Assembly: GCA_002726335.1 (NCBI GenBank)
Contig: PBSR01000196.1
Coordinates: forward strand, 1-55,120
DNA from: Gemmatimonadaceae bacterium
GTDB taxonomy: Bacteria > Latescibacterota > UBA2968 > UBA8231
Direction of reading: 5' to 3'
DNA: 55,120 nucleotides
Part shown: in pieces, positions 9,839 to 18,974 of the stretch
Numbering within the stretch: position 1 is the first letter of the stretch
Layout: each line of letters starts with the position of its first letter
Notes under the pieces: generated by a model
Databases searched by the model: none
Seen by the model: only the letters and a program-made list of their open reading frames with translations
Told to the model about the DNA's origin: nothing
Made by a program: the position numbers and the translations under genes

Positions 9839-11274
9839 CAGCCCCCGGCCGCCAGCGCCGCTGCCCGCGCGATGGGCAGTGGCCACAGACCGAAGACGAG
9901 CAGCACCGTTGCCGCCAGCACGGCGGCGGCCAGCACGGCGGACGTCGCCTCCGGCACCGGTTCGGGTGGCGGTGCGTCGAATATGACCCGACCGGCAAAA
10001 CGGATCAACGCCCCGGCAAGGACCAGACCGTTGAGCATCAGGACGATGGAGACGAGCCCGGTGACTACGCCTTGGCCCTGGCTGTAAAGAGCGGACCAGA
10101 GGGCACCCCTCCCGGCGAAAGCCAGGGTGGGAGGCAGACCCGCCAGGGCCACGAGAAACAGACACAGCAACACGCCCTGTCCCGGCCGGCTCTGCGCCAG
10201 GCCGCTGGCCGTGCTTCCGTGCGTGTCACCGGCCAGACCGGCCACCGCCAGGCAGCCGGCGACAGCGGGCACAAGAGCAGCCAGTTGCAGGAAGACGGTA
10301 CCGGAGAAGGGATCCTCGCCGACGTGCGTAGCGATGCCGGCCAGAACGAAGCCGACGTGGGCCAGCACGGCGTACCCGAGCAGGCGTCGCAGCCGACGCT
10401 GCGGCAGAGCCAGCAGCGCGCCTGCCGTCGATGACAGTACCGCCAGCAGCAACAGCAGGCCTCCGAGGTCGGGCACCAGCGTTGCCAGCGGACCGGCGGC
10501 CAGACGGCCGAGCACGATCAACGCCGGCAGCACGCCGACGCTGAGGGTGAGCATAACCGCGGACGGGGCGCATCCCACGGCAACATCGGCGAGCCACAGA
10601 TGAAACGGTACGGCCCCGGCGCGGACGGCCAGCCCCGCCAGCAGCAGTCCGCCGCCCACGGCTGCGCGTGGTGCCGAGCCCTCATTCAGCCCCGTGCCGA
10701 GAGCCTCGAAAGCCGGGCTGCCGGAGGCCGACCACAGGCAGGCGATACCGAGAGCTGACAGCGCCGTTGCCGCGCTCGCCGGACCCGAGTACCGCAGCGC
10801 CGCGCGCAACCCGTGCCGTCCCCGGGGTGGATCGTCGAGGGCCTGATACGCTACCAGACTGATGGCGGCCAGCTCGAACCCCACGAACAGGGTCAGCAGA
10901 TCCTGCGCGCCGGCGCCGACCATGGCCCCCAGGGTTGCCGGCAGCATCAGCAGACAGGTCCCGGCCCGTTGCGGTGATGCCGGCGCACCCGTTGCCATCA
11001 GCGCTGCCAGCACGACACCGCACAGAATGAGAACGTCGGCGAAAGCAGCTGCGGGATCCGCTGCCAGCCAGTGTGTGTCGCCGCGCCAGGGACGGTCCCA
11101 TGCCTGCAGGGCGATCGCCAGGGCCGTGAGCAGTCCCAGGAGCGTCGCGTAGGCGATGGCACGGCTCGTGCGTCGAGGCCACATCACGGCATCGAGCAAC
11201 GCCAGTACCAGGGCGACCAGGGCCAGCAGGATTTCAGGCGCCAGCTCGGGGGCCTGCAGATCGGTCCAGGTCAC
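9838..11274 (-). CDS. nuoN: NuoN-like complex I membrane subunit
   Basis: This 478-aa proton_antiporter (PF00361) family protein has about 14 hydrophobic segments. The GTG start at 11274 overlaps the TGA of nuoM (GTGA). It is the best preserved of the three antiporter-like subunits here. DLLTLFVGFELAAISLVAYQ keeps the TM5 glutamate. GLAVRAGAVPFHLWLADV corresponds to the canonical 'alKm..vPFHlW.PDV', with Arg in place of the TM7 lysine (E. coli Lys217). The next channel lysine (E. coli Lys247) is absent. Function as a proton channel is uncertain. Confidence 0.8.
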   Translation of the reverse strand: MTWTDLQAPELAPEILLALVALVLALLDAVMWPRRTSRAIAYATLLGLLTALAIALQAWDRPWRGDTHWLAADPAAAFADVLILCGVVLAALMATGAPASPQRAGTCLLMLPATLGAMVGAGAQDLLTLFVGFELAAISLVAYQALDDPPRGRHGLRAALRYSGPASAATALSALGIACLWSASGSPAFEALGTGLNEGSAPRAAVGGGLLLAGLAVRAGAVPFHLWLADVAVGCAPSAVMLTLSVGVLPALIVLGRLAAGPLATLVPDLGGLLLLLAVLSSTAGALLALPQRRLRRLLGYAVLAHVGFVLAGIATHVGEDPFSGTVFLQLAALVPAVAGCLAVAGLAGDTHGSTASGLAQSRPGQGVLLCLFLVALAGLPPTLAFAGRGALWSALYSQGQGVVTGLVSIVLMLNGLVLAGALIRFAGRVIFDAPPPEPVPEATSAVLAAAVLAATVLLVFGLWPLPIARAAALAAGG

Positions 11275-12692
11275 GGGGCCTCCTCCGTGACCTGTGCCGC
11301 CGTCGCCGTGGGCGGCACCCTCTCCAGAAGCCCCTCCACGTCCGGTCGTGTGCGGTCCACGAAGGAACCGGGGAACCAGCCTGTGAGCAGCACCACCGCC
11401 AGCACCGCCACGAGCAGTCGCGACAGCGGGACGGGCAGGCCGGGGCCTGTGCGCACGCGGGCCAGACGTACGGTGGGCACCAGCAGGGCAAAGGCCATGG
11501 TCACAGTTGCCAGCATCAGTATCCCGGCCACGACTGGACTGGCGGTGCCCGTCACCACGAGCAGCCAGCCGGGGAACAGACTCGCCCCCGGTGCGGCGAC
11601 CAGCACCAGGGCCAGCGTCGCCCAGATGGCAGCCAGAGTGCCGCGACGCGCCCCGGTATGTGTGATCCACTGCGCCAGCAACAGCAGTGCGACCCGCGGC
11701 AGCGCCTGGGCGCTGGCGTACAACCAGGCCCCCAGCACGACAGAGGTCTCGAGCCCGGCCACGCCGACCAGCAGCAGGCCACCGGCACCGAGGGTGACCC
11801 ACGACAGTCGTCGTGGCAGATCCTGCTCCCGCTGGGCGACCGCCAGTAGTGCCGCGTAGGCCAGCGTTGCCGTACCCCAGTAGAGCGGCACCGGGGCGGC
11901 GTACGCCAGCAGATCCGGAAACAGGCCGAGACCGTAGCGCAGCAGGCCGATGACACCGGCAGCGCACCAGGCGCCGAACACGAGGGTGCGCCCTGCCAGG
12001 CTTCCGGCGGCAGCCACGGGGGCCAGCCACGTGTGCAGTGGGATCAGTGGCAACTGCATGGCCATGGCCAGCGCCAGCAGCGAAGCGGCGAAGCGTGCCG
12101 CACCCGGATCGATGTGCGTCAGGTCATCGATGACGGTCGAACCGGCCACCGCCGACAGGATGGCCGCCGACGTGGACAACAGGATCGTGCCGGCCACCGC
12201 CCAGCTGGCAAACCGTCTGGCCGCCGACCGACCCGCCAGATCGGTGCCGATTCCCAACAGCGCTGCCAGGGCCAGTCCTGCAGTACCGTGAGCCGCTGCG
12301 GCGCTCAGCACGTCGTGGGACAGCAGGAACAGGTCCATGGCCGCCACCACGACAAAGATCAGTGCCAGGCGCGGCACCGAGGCACCCTCGGCCTGCAGAC
12401 GGATCTCGGCGATGACGGCAACGACGAACACCGCCGTCAACACCAGGATCGCATGGATGCTGATACCGTCGACGGCCAGCAGGATCTGGCTGCCAAGGGC
12501 GGGTAGCCAGGATGCCTCGAGCGCGGACCGGGGCGCGGCGTAGGTCAGGTAGAGGGCGACGACGAGAATGACGTGGGCGCAGAGACTGCCCCCGGCGACG
12601 ATTTCAGCCGCCAGCCGGCGGCCGGCCAGGCAGGCCAGAACCGCCGCCGTACCGATGGGCAGCAGGATGAGACAGGTGGTCGCCGGACTCAC
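11271..12692 (-). CDS. nuoM: NuoM-like subunit lacking the proton-channel residues
   Basis: This 473-aa multi-spanning protein of the antiporter-like family carries the PLIPLHTWL landmark near residue 207. The GTG at 12692 overlaps the nuoL stop (GTGA), the pattern used elsewhere in this operon; a GTG nine codons upstream is less likely. Aligning by eye on PLHTWL, the position of E. coli Lys234 is Gln (AMQLPL), Lys265 is Ala, and Glu144 (in 'fWEmmL') is Leu (SHDVLSAA). His after 'TSvs' is also absent. These residues carry protons in characterised complex I, so proton pumping by this subunit is doubtful. Hydrophobicity and frame are intact. Confidence 0.75.
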   Translation of the reverse strand: MSPATTCLILLPIGTAAVLACLAGRRLAAEIVAGGSLCAHVILVVALYLTYAAPRSALEASWLPALGSQILLAVDGISIHAILVLTAVFVVAVIAEIRLQAEGASVPRLALIFVVVAAMDLFLLSHDVLSAAAAHGTAGLALAALLGIGTDLAGRSAARRFASWAVAGTILLSTSAAILSAVAGSTVIDDLTHIDPGAARFAASLLALAMAMQLPLIPLHTWLAPVAAAGSLAGRTLVFGAWCAAGVIGLLRYGLGLFPDLLAYAAPVPLYWGTATLAYAALLAVAQREQDLPRRLSWVTLGAGGLLLVGVAGLETSVVLGAWLYASAQALPRVALLLLAQWITHTGARRGTLAAIWATLALVLVAAPGASLFPGWLLVVTGTASPVVAGILMLATVTMAFALLVPTVRLARVRTGPGLPVPLSRLLVAVLAVVLLTGWFPGSFVDRTRPDVEGLLERVPPTATAAQVTEEAP

Positions 12693-14362
12693 CAGGTGCC
12701 CCCCGTCCGGGTCGACCACAGCAGAATCGCGATGGTACCGACGGCGGCGGCCATGGCCCAGCCGGACCGGCCGTCATGGAGCCGCGCCAGCAGCCAGCCG
12801 GTGGCGCGCAGCGTCAGGCCGACGGCGCCGGGCACGCCGCCGAAGAGGGTGCTGTCGATCGCCGTCCAACAGAAGCGTCCCGTAGCCTGCAGGGCGACGC
12901 CGCACGCGGTGAGGACTCGAGAGACCCCGAAGCCTTCATCTGCCCACGATCGCGCCGGCGACGGCACGGCCTCGCGACCGGAAGGACCGTTGCGCCACAG
13001 CAGGAACCCGGCCAGAACTGCGATCGCTGCCGCCCCGGCGGCAATCGCGACGGTCAGCGTCGCCGGTGGCGGCAAGGCAGACCAGCCGACAGCTGCCGAC
13101 CCCAGGGCCACGAGCACGAGCACCGCAAGGGTGGTCCGGATGGAAACGGCAGCGTCGGCTGCCGTACTCGTCGTCGTATGCCGAACGGGCCCCGAGTAGG
13201 GTACCAGCGCCAGCCGCAGCAGCGGCAGGACCGGCAGCACGAGCAGTGATACCACAAGGACGGCACCGGGCGGCCCCGCCTCGATCATCCCGTGGCCGGC
13301 CAGGGCTGCGTGCGCCCGCAGGGAAGGCCCCGAGAAGCAGGCGACGATGGCACCTGCCAGCGTCAACCAGCGTGGCCAGGGGAGCACGGCGGCAAGACCG
13401 CCGAGCTCGGTGAAGCGTCGCGGGATCGCGGGCAGGGCGGATTCGATCCGAGCCAGAGCCATCGCCGGTGCCAGCTGGGCGGCGCCGTAGGCAGCCACCA
13501 GCATCAGCGCCGCCATCGGCACCAGCGTCGCCGCCGCCAGCACCAGGCTTCCCTGGGCGGCCATCGTCATCACCTGGGCGCGGAACAGATCCTGCGTCGA
13601 CAGACTCGAGACCACCGAAATCATCGAAGACAGGGCAAAGATGACGGCCACGGCAGCCGGCAGCGGCTCGGCGAAACGCAGGAACAGACAGAGCCCGACC
13701 ACCGCCGCCACGAGGCGGATGCCGGTGGCTGAACCACTGTCTCCCAGATCCTCGAGCCACGAATGGCAGGGCCAGGCACCGACGAGGATGGCGGCGGCCA
13801 ACATGGCCAGCCAGGGCGCGGCCCCGGCGTCGGCAAAGACCAGCGTACCGACCAGTGCCATGCCGCCCAGTCGCGTGGCGGCAAGCAGACGCCGCGCCGC
13901 CGGCGTGGTCGCCGACCCGCAGGCGCCATGGACGAAGGTGGCAGCCAGCAACAGCTCTGTTCCCGCCAGCGACAGCAGCGCGCCATCGGCGATGATGACG
14001 ATGCCGCCCCCGACGGCGGCCAGGTCCAATGCCGCCCCTGTCCGGCCATCCTGCCGGCCGGTCACCAGCGGCGCTGCCACCGTCCACAGACTCAACAGAA
14101 CCAGCAGGGCGGCGGCTGAACCGTCACAGAACAGACCGGCATCGACCGCTCTCTCCCCTGGCTCGGTCAGGGTCAGCCAGTGATACAGAGGCAGGCGCAA
14201 CGGACCAGAGTCCAGCACGACCCAGGCGGTGGCCAGGGCTGCGGCGGCAGCGATCCCGCGCGCCACGTGCGCTCCCGTGCGACGCCCGGTGAGATCGGCC
14301 ACGGCTGCCGCCAGCAGCAGAGCCGGCGTCAGGGCCGGCAGCACCGAAAGCTCGCTTACCAC
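12689..14362 (-). CDS. nuoL: NuoL-like subunit, divergent
   Basis: The 557-aa hydrophobic protein lies between nuoK and nuoM, where NuoL is expected, and is shorter than the usual 600-plus aa. The GTG at 14362 overlaps the last codons of nuoK. A motif AWPCHSWLEDL (near residue 180) replaces the canonical 'KSAQ.PlhtWLpDAM'; the key lysine (E. coli Lys229) is Leu, and the following PTPVSALIHAATMV stretch is not recognisable. The TM5 glutamate may survive in LAGTELLLAA. The C-terminus contains further helices (ATGWLLARLHDG, then the final AMAAAVGTIAILLW), as in the lateral-helix region of NuoL. Identity rests on position and weak motifs. Confidence 0.7.
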   Translation of the reverse strand: MVSELSVLPALTPALLLAAAVADLTGRRTGAHVARGIAAAAALATAWVVLDSGPLRLPLYHWLTLTEPGERAVDAGLFCDGSAAALLVLLSLWTVAAPLVTGRQDGRTGAALDLAAVGGGIVIIADGALLSLAGTELLLAATFVHGACGSATTPAARRLLAATRLGGMALVGTLVFADAGAAPWLAMLAAAILVGAWPCHSWLEDLGDSGSATGIRLVAAVVGLCLFLRFAEPLPAAVAVIFALSSMISVVSSLSTQDLFRAQVMTMAAQGSLVLAAATLVPMAALMLVAAYGAAQLAPAMALARIESALPAIPRRFTELGGLAAVLPWPRWLTLAGAIVACFSGPSLRAHAALAGHGMIEAGPPGAVLVVSLLVLPVLPLLRLALVPYSGPVRHTTTSTAADAAVSIRTTLAVLVLVALGSAAVGWSALPPPATLTVAIAAGAAAIAVLAGFLLWRNGPSGREAVPSPARSWADEGFGVSRVLTACGVALQATGRFCWTAIDSTLFGGVPGAVGLTLRATGWLLARLHDGRSGWAMAAAVGTIAILLWSTRTGGTW

Positions 14363-14640
14363 TTCAGCGGGTCGCCGTCGTCGTCGGCCAGGATCTCGTC
14401 GCCGCCGGCCTCCTGCAGGGTGGTGACGAGCAGCCCATGCAGGACCGTGAGGCCCACTGCCAGAGCCGCAAACCACTCTCCCGCGGGGCCTACCAGGGCC
14501 AGGATGGCAACCAGCGCTCCGAGGCCGCCCAGCTGGCCGCCGATGACGGATGCCAGTCGATGGCGACGCGCGAAGGCGGCGCCCAGACCGAGGCCGATCA
14601 GGGACGCGGCGAGGATCAGCATCAGGCCCTGAGGCGTCAT
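14356..14640 (-). CDS. nuoK: NuoK-like subunit without the conserved glutamates
   Basis: The 94-aa protein has three membrane helices, the right size and place for NuoK. The ATG at 14640 overlaps the TGA of nuoJ (ATGA). Lining up the first loop (RRHRLASVIGGQLGGLGA with 'RRNLLFMLIGLEIMINAS'), Glu36 is Gln. In helix 3 (FAALAVGLTVLHGLLVTTLQ), Glu72 has no counterpart. Those two glutamates are essential for coupling in E. coli NuoK. The acidic tail (EAGGDEILADDDGDPLKW) is unusual for the family. The name is assigned by topology and synteny. Confidence 0.65.
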   Translation of the reverse strand: MTPQGLMLILAASLIGLGLGAAFARRHRLASVIGGQLGGLGALVAILALVGPAGEWFAALAVGLTVLHGLLVTTLQEAGGDEILADDDGDPLKW

Positions 14641-15092
14641 ATGTCCTGCCTGCCGACGCTGGCACGCCACACGGCGCTCAGTCCCAGAATGACGGCGAGG
14701 GCGGCAAGACCGGCTGCGGCCACCAGGAAAGGTCCATTCCCTGGGGGCGCTTCACCGGCGCCACCCATGCCGCCGGCCGTCGACGCCAGGCACACCACGA
14801 GCGTGACGGCCAGGGCTACGGCCAGGGCTACCGGCCACGCCAGACCGGTGCGCCCCGTGGCTACGTCATGCCTGCCGGCCAGACGGCCGCTGACGATGCC
14901 CAGCCCGCCGTAGGCGATCAGTATGGCGGCCGCGGACAGGGGGGCGGCGAAATGCAGCAGGGCCAGCGCCGCCACACACGCCGCCGTCAGTCCCAGAGCC
15001 AGGCAGGCGCGTGTCGCGGTGCCGGCCAGGGCAGCGACGACGGCGGCGGCGATGCCGGTGGCACCCAGAATGCCCGGCACGATCAGCTCCAT
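14637..15092 (-). CDS. nuoJ: NuoJ-like subunit
   Basis: This 151-aa protein starts MELIVPGILGATGIAAAVV and has five hydrophobic segments, matching NuoJ topology and the J-K-L-M-N gene order. It overlaps the end of nuoH by 10 bp and nuoK by 4 bp. Sequence conservation is low in NuoJ generally, so the assignment depends on position. The glycine-rich 'AYvGAv.vLFvFviM' signature is only loosely visible (AILIAYGGLGIVSGRLAG). Confidence 0.6.
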   Translation of the reverse strand: MELIVPGILGATGIAAAVVAALAGTATRACLALGLTAACVAALALLHFAAPLSAAAILIAYGGLGIVSGRLAGRHDVATGRTGLAWPVALAVALAVTLVVCLASTAGGMGGAGEAPPGNGPFLVAAAGLAALAVILGLSAVWRASVGRQDI

Positions 15093-16033
15093 GGAACACC
15101 CCCCGACACCCGCACGAGACTCCAGAGCACATCGATCCCGGCCAGCGGCAGCAGGCGCCGCCAGACCAGGCGGGACAGGCCGTCGGCGTCCGCCTTGGTG
15201 ATGGCCGCCTGCAGCAGGAAAACGAGAGTGACCCAGAGCGTCACACCGGCCCAGATCGCGACGTCGGGCAGCTGGGTCACACCCGGTGCAAGACCCAGAT
15301 AGAGGTGCACTGCCAACGCCGACGCCGCACCGATGAGCAGGGGTCGCGACAGCCGCAACAGCAAGACGCCAGCACCGGGGCCATCGATGAGGCCGGGATT
15401 GAGGCGACCGACGCCGGTACCCTCCATGGCCTGACGGTAGGCGGCGGAGAGCGCGGCCAGGGCGCCGAGGAAGGCGAACCCGCCGCACGGATGGTGCCAC
15501 AGAGGCCAGCTTCCCAGCACCCGGGTCTGGAAACCAGCCTCCGTGTCGCCCGCGACAATGCACGCAGCCACACACAGCACCAGGGTCACCTGGGTGCCGA
15601 CGAGGGGAAGGATCACCGCCGCCAGCGGTTGCCGCCGTGCGGGTGTCACCGTCGTGGCCAGGGCGAACAGGGCAAAGGGCACCACCGCCAGCAGACCGGC
15701 GAGCCCGAGGAGGCGCTCGGTGGCCGTGGCGGTCACCGGGAGGCCGCCAAGCCAACCTCCCGCCGGCAGTCCCCCGACGAGTAGTACCGTGGGAACCAGT
15801 ACGACGCCGACGCCGACGGCATATCGTGGACCTCGCGCCGGTGTCGACTTCGACAGCAGCCTCAGGACGTCGGCGAGGATCGCCGTTCCCAACAGCACTC
15901 CGCGGCGGCGACGCAACCCGAGGGCACGGCGCGTGAACAGCGACTCGATCGTCGCCGTCAGCAACGCCAGCAACAGAGCGCCAGCGAATCCGGTGAAGAT
16001 GATCTGCAGCTGCTGTGGCGACGGCATCGTCAT
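15083..16033 (-). CDS. nuoH: NuoH-like subunit lacking the acidic quinone-funnel motif
   Basis: This 316-aa, roughly eight-helix protein lies between nuoG and nuoJ. The family phrase 'R.GPNRVGp.GllQ..aDa.Kl..KE' is reduced to RRRRGVLLGTAILADVLRLLSKS. The cytoplasmic loop 'AE.nRaPFDLpEaEsElVaGy.vEYsg' is replaced by SAAYRQAMEGTGVGRLNPGL, losing the glutamates that line the quinone/E-channel. The C-terminus (WSLVRVSGGVPWS) is also non-canonical. ATG at 16033 overlaps the nuoG stop. Identity is based on topology, operon position and these residual matches. Confidence 0.65.
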   Translation of the reverse strand: MTMPSPQQLQIIFTGFAGALLLALLTATIESLFTRRALGLRRRRGVLLGTAILADVLRLLSKSTPARGPRYAVGVGVVLVPTVLLVGGLPAGGWLGGLPVTATATERLLGLAGLLAVVPFALFALATTVTPARRQPLAAVILPLVGTQVTLVLCVAACIVAGDTEAGFQTRVLGSWPLWHHPCGGFAFLGALAALSAAYRQAMEGTGVGRLNPGLIDGPGAGVLLLRLSRPLLIGAASALAVHLYLGLAPGVTQLPDVAIWAGVTLWVTLVFLLQAAITKADADGLSRLVWRRLLPLAGIDVLWSLVRVSGGVPWS

Positions 16034-17679
16034 CGTCGTTTGGCGTGGTCCTCGACAGCGATCAACCCGCGTCGCTGCAGATGGCTGGTCCAGCCGCCAC
16101 CGAAGGCGACCCCTTCGACCGGACGGGAGCGGCTCTCCAGTACACCGTAGTCGAGCCGTGCAAAAGGCCCTTCGGCGGAGCTGCGCGCCAGCCGTGAAAA
16201 CGCCTGATCCGGCGAATCACGGTTGGGACCACCGTGCCAGAGGGCGGCGAAGATCCAGAAATCAGGCCGCGCTTCACCAGCGGGTCGAACCGCCGCGCGC
16301 ACCCTCTGAAGGCGCCCCTGACCATCGATGAAAGTACCGTCCTTCTCGGTCCAGGCACTGCCGCCGGCCAGCACGACGTCGGCAGCCTCGAGGCCGGGCA
16401 GGCACATCACCTCTTGCCGGGCATGGAACACGTCCTCGGGCAGGCTGAGATCGGGGCCCTCGCCATGGAGCGACCCGCCCACGGCGTAGACTGCGTCCAC
16501 ATCGCCCGCAGCCACGCGCCTGGACAGGTCGGATGAATCCGCCAGCATGAGGTCGAGAACATCAACCACAGCGGTGACCCCGGCGACATTCGGCCCCCGT
16601 TGAGCCTTGATGCTGAAGCCGCCGGGGAACGTGCGATCGCCCCGTGGCTCTTCCGCCTGCCACAGGAACAGATCCGCCTCCCAGCGCAAGGCCAGGTTGG
16701 CCAGGAGAAAGGTCTCTTCGTTGGTCAGGTATGGACTCAACAACACGGCCGCCGCCTTGGCCTGCTCCATCCGCTCGGCCACGACGGCGAAGGCGGCGTC
16801 CCATTCGGACTCCTGCCCGTGCAGCCGGAGCGCCAGCAGGCGGTCATCCTCGATCTGCCAGCCGTAGCGTCCCGTGTCGCACAACCAGTATCCCTGGGCA
16901 TCGTCGCCGTCGCTGCGCGGCTTCACCCGGTGCACGACACCATTGGCCACATCGATACGCGTGGCGCAGCCGCTGGCACATCCGGGACAGACGCTGCTGA
17001 CGCCGGTCAGCTGCCAGGGAGGAGGACGCATGCGCTCCCCCGGCTCGCTGAGGGCGCCGGCGGGACACAGGTCGAGCAGATTGCCCGTCAGTTCGTGATC
17101 GATGGGGCCGGCACCGCAGGTGTCGATGACGGCGGCGGCGCCCGACCCGTACACGGCGAGTCCGGCGCCGCCGCTGACCTCGGCGTCGAAGCGCACACAG
17201 CGCGTGCACAGGATGCAACGGTTACGATCGAGCACCAGGCGGGGTCCCAGCTCCACCCGCGGCCGGTCAGCGGGCAGGGTCGTCTTCGTCGTGCCGTCGC
17301 CGTGAGTGGCAGCCGCCTCCTGCACCTCGCACTCCCCTGCGCGCTCGCAGATGGCGCACTCGGCCGGGTGACGCAGCAGTAGATCGTCCACCAGGCCGCT
17401 GCGCGCCGCCGCTACCTGCTCCTGACGCACCGACAGACGTTGCCCCTCCTCGACAGTGCGGTTGCAGGCCGTGACCATCCTGGATTCGGCAGGCTGCCCC
17501 GGCCCGGAGGGCTCCGCCAGCGCCACGAGGCACAGACGACAGGAGGCCGGCGACGACAGGGCCGGATGATGGCACGGATGGGGCAGGGCGTGTCCCGCCT
17601 CGAGCAAAGCGGCGAGCAGGTTCGTACCGGCTTCGACGTCGACTGGTTCGTCATCGATGTAGATTCGGACCGTCGCCAT
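16030..17679 (-). CDS. nuoG: NuoG-like Fe-S subunit
   Basis: This 549-aa protein (E. coli NuoG is about 900) retains every Fe-S site: the N-terminal 2Fe-2S ferredoxin domain with Cys in HPCHH...ASCRLC and VTACNRT (residues about 36-75); the His-Cys3 site HPAECAICERAGECEVQ; a 4Fe-4S site CILCTRC with LDLCPAGAL; and the extra N7-type CPGCASGC site with its fourth Cys in the following CDTGRYGW. After this comes a short molybdopterin-oxidoreductase-like domain with no cofactor motif. Electrons would pass from NuoF/NuoE through it, but NuoI and NuoB, the next carriers in complex I, are not encoded here. Confidence 0.85.
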   Translation of the reverse strand: MATVRIYIDDEPVDVEAGTNLLAALLEAGHALPHPCHHPALSSPASCRLCLVALAEPSGPGQPAESRMVTACNRTVEEGQRLSVRQEQVAAARSGLVDDLLLRHPAECAICERAGECEVQEAAATHGDGTTKTTLPADRPRVELGPRLVLDRNRCILCTRCVRFDAEVSGGAGLAVYGSGAAAVIDTCGAGPIDHELTGNLLDLCPAGALSEPGERMRPPPWQLTGVSSVCPGCASGCATRIDVANGVVHRVKPRSDGDDAQGYWLCDTGRYGWQIEDDRLLALRLHGQESEWDAAFAVVAERMEQAKAAAVLLSPYLTNEETFLLANLALRWEADLFLWQAEEPRGDRTFPGGFSIKAQRGPNVAGVTAVVDVLDLMLADSSDLSRRVAAGDVDAVYAVGGSLHGEGPDLSLPEDVFHARQEVMCLPGLEAADVVLAGGSAWTEKDGTFIDGQGRLQRVRAAVRPAGEARPDFWIFAALWHGGPNRDSPDQAFSRLARSSAEGPFARLDYGVLESRSRPVEGVAFGGGWTSHLQRRGLIAVEDHAKRR

Positions 17680-18974
17680 CAGTAGCGCACGTGGATGCTG
17701 TCAGGAACCTTCATCGACGAATCCTTGGCCACCGGGCAACCACCCTCGAGGTGGGCTTCGAACTCGTCGGTGAATGCGGTGAGCAGCGACTGTATGCCGC
17801 GCGCCGCTGCCGGGCCGTGACCACACAGTGCCAAGTCCGGCGTCAGCGTCGTGCAGCATCGCGTGATCAGCTCCAGGTCCTGGAGGATCGCGGCCCCCTC
17901 CTCCAGCCGGTCGAGGGTTGCGGCGAGCCATTGGGTCCCCTCCCGGCAGGGCAGACACTTGCCGCAGGCGCTGTCGGCGAAGGTTCGCGCCATCCGTCTC
18001 GCCGTATCCACGGCGCAGACCGAATCATCGGCCACCAGGACCACGCCGCCGCCGAAGACTCCTGGGTTCTTCCCTCCTGCCGGGTCTGACCAGCAACCGG
18101 GATCGAGGGGACGGTCGAGATCCTCTTCGAGCAGGGCGGGAGCCGAGCCGTACCCCGCGTGCAGAACGAACTTGATCGACTGACCGTCGCGGGCCCCGCC
18201 CGCGAGGTCCTCGACGAGATCGCGAACCGTGCCGCCGCCGAGTTCCACCTCGTAGAGCCCCGGACGACGAACCAGACCGCTGACACAGAAGGCCTGGGTC
18301 CCGGGCGCCCAGCGGCTGCCCTCATTGCCGAAGACATCGCCGCCCGTGGCCAGCAGCGCTGGCAGGTACCCCAGGGTGGAAGCGGTGTGCACCACGGCGG
18401 TCCCGTCGAACAGGCGAGGCAGGCTCGGGTTGCCGTCGTCGGCCCGCGGCTCGGCCCGGCCGCCCTGAACCAGCGCCACCGGCAGGCTGTCCCCGGAGGC
18501 GACAGGCAAGCGGCCCGAAACAGGATGGAGATGTACGGCCACCGGCTCGATACGCGTCTCTTCCAGAGCCTGCGCCAGAGCCTGGCGAGCCCTGAGTGCG
18601 GCCGCCGCAATACAGATGTAAACCGTATGGGCGCCGACGGCATGAGCCGCGATGCGGGCCCCCTCCAGGATTCGGTGAGGGGTGCGCTCGGCGAGTTTAC
18701 GGTCGCGGAAACGACCGGGCTCGGACTCCAGCAGATCGACGATGAGATACCCGGCTCCGCCCCCTGACGCAGCCAGGCGCCAGCGCTCGCCAACGGGTCG
18801 CCAGGCACCACCACGCCCGCGCAGCCCGGCGGCCCCCACTTCGTCGATGACAGTGGCCGGCGGCAACGACTGAGCCCGTCGCAGCCCCTCGCCTCCGCCG
18901 TGCTCGCCGTACACCGGCCACCTGTCGATGTCCGGCGTATCGATCCCTTCAAACAGAATGCGGCGTTCCTCCAT
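17679..18974 (-). CDS. nuoF: NuoF-like subunit with altered flavin/NADH site
   Basis: This 431-aa protein begins MEERRILFEGID; its ATG overlaps the nuoE stop. GLRGRGGA (FMN loop) and ESEPGRFRDRKLAE...PHRILEG are clear NuoF landmarks, and the 4Fe-4S ligands CGKCLPC plus the later LCGHGPA are kept. However, the canonical 'NADE.EPG' reads VDLLESEPG, losing the Asn and Asp that contact flavin. The 'GaYiCGEETAL' NADH/FMN strand reads PVASGDSLPVAL. Whether it still oxidises NADH is therefore open. It is near family length. Confidence 0.8.
   Translation of the reverse strand: MEERRILFEGIDTPDIDRWPVYGEHGGGEGLRRAQSLPPATVIDEVGAAGLRGRGGAWRPVGERWRLAASGGGAGYLIVDLLESEPGRFRDRKLAERTPHRILEGARIAAHAVGAHTVYICIAAAALRARQALAQALEETRIEPVAVHLHPVSGRLPVASGDSLPVALVQGGRAEPRADDGNPSLPRLFDGTAVVHTASTLGYLPALLATGGDVFGNEGSRWAPGTQAFCVSGLVRRPGLYEVELGGGTVRDLVEDLAGGARDGQSIKFVLHAGYGSAPALLEEDLDRPLDPGCWSDPAGGKNPGVFGGGVVLVADDSVCAVDTARRMARTFADSACGKCLPCREGTQWLAATLDRLEEGAAILQDLELITRCCTTLTPDLALCGHGPAAARGIQSLLTAFTDEFEAHLEGGCPVAKDSSMKVPDSIHVRY

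Noticed and set aside
9838..12030. A single 730-residue frame that would extend NuoN far upstream
   Set aside because: The extra N-terminus is Arg/Gly/Ala-rich nonsense lying over nuoM in another frame; the GTG that overlaps the nuoM stop gives a normal NuoN length.
12692..12719. Nine-codon upstream extension of nuoM
   Set aside because: The start at 12692 overlaps the nuoL stop as GTGA, as at other junctions, and begins directly at the first helix.
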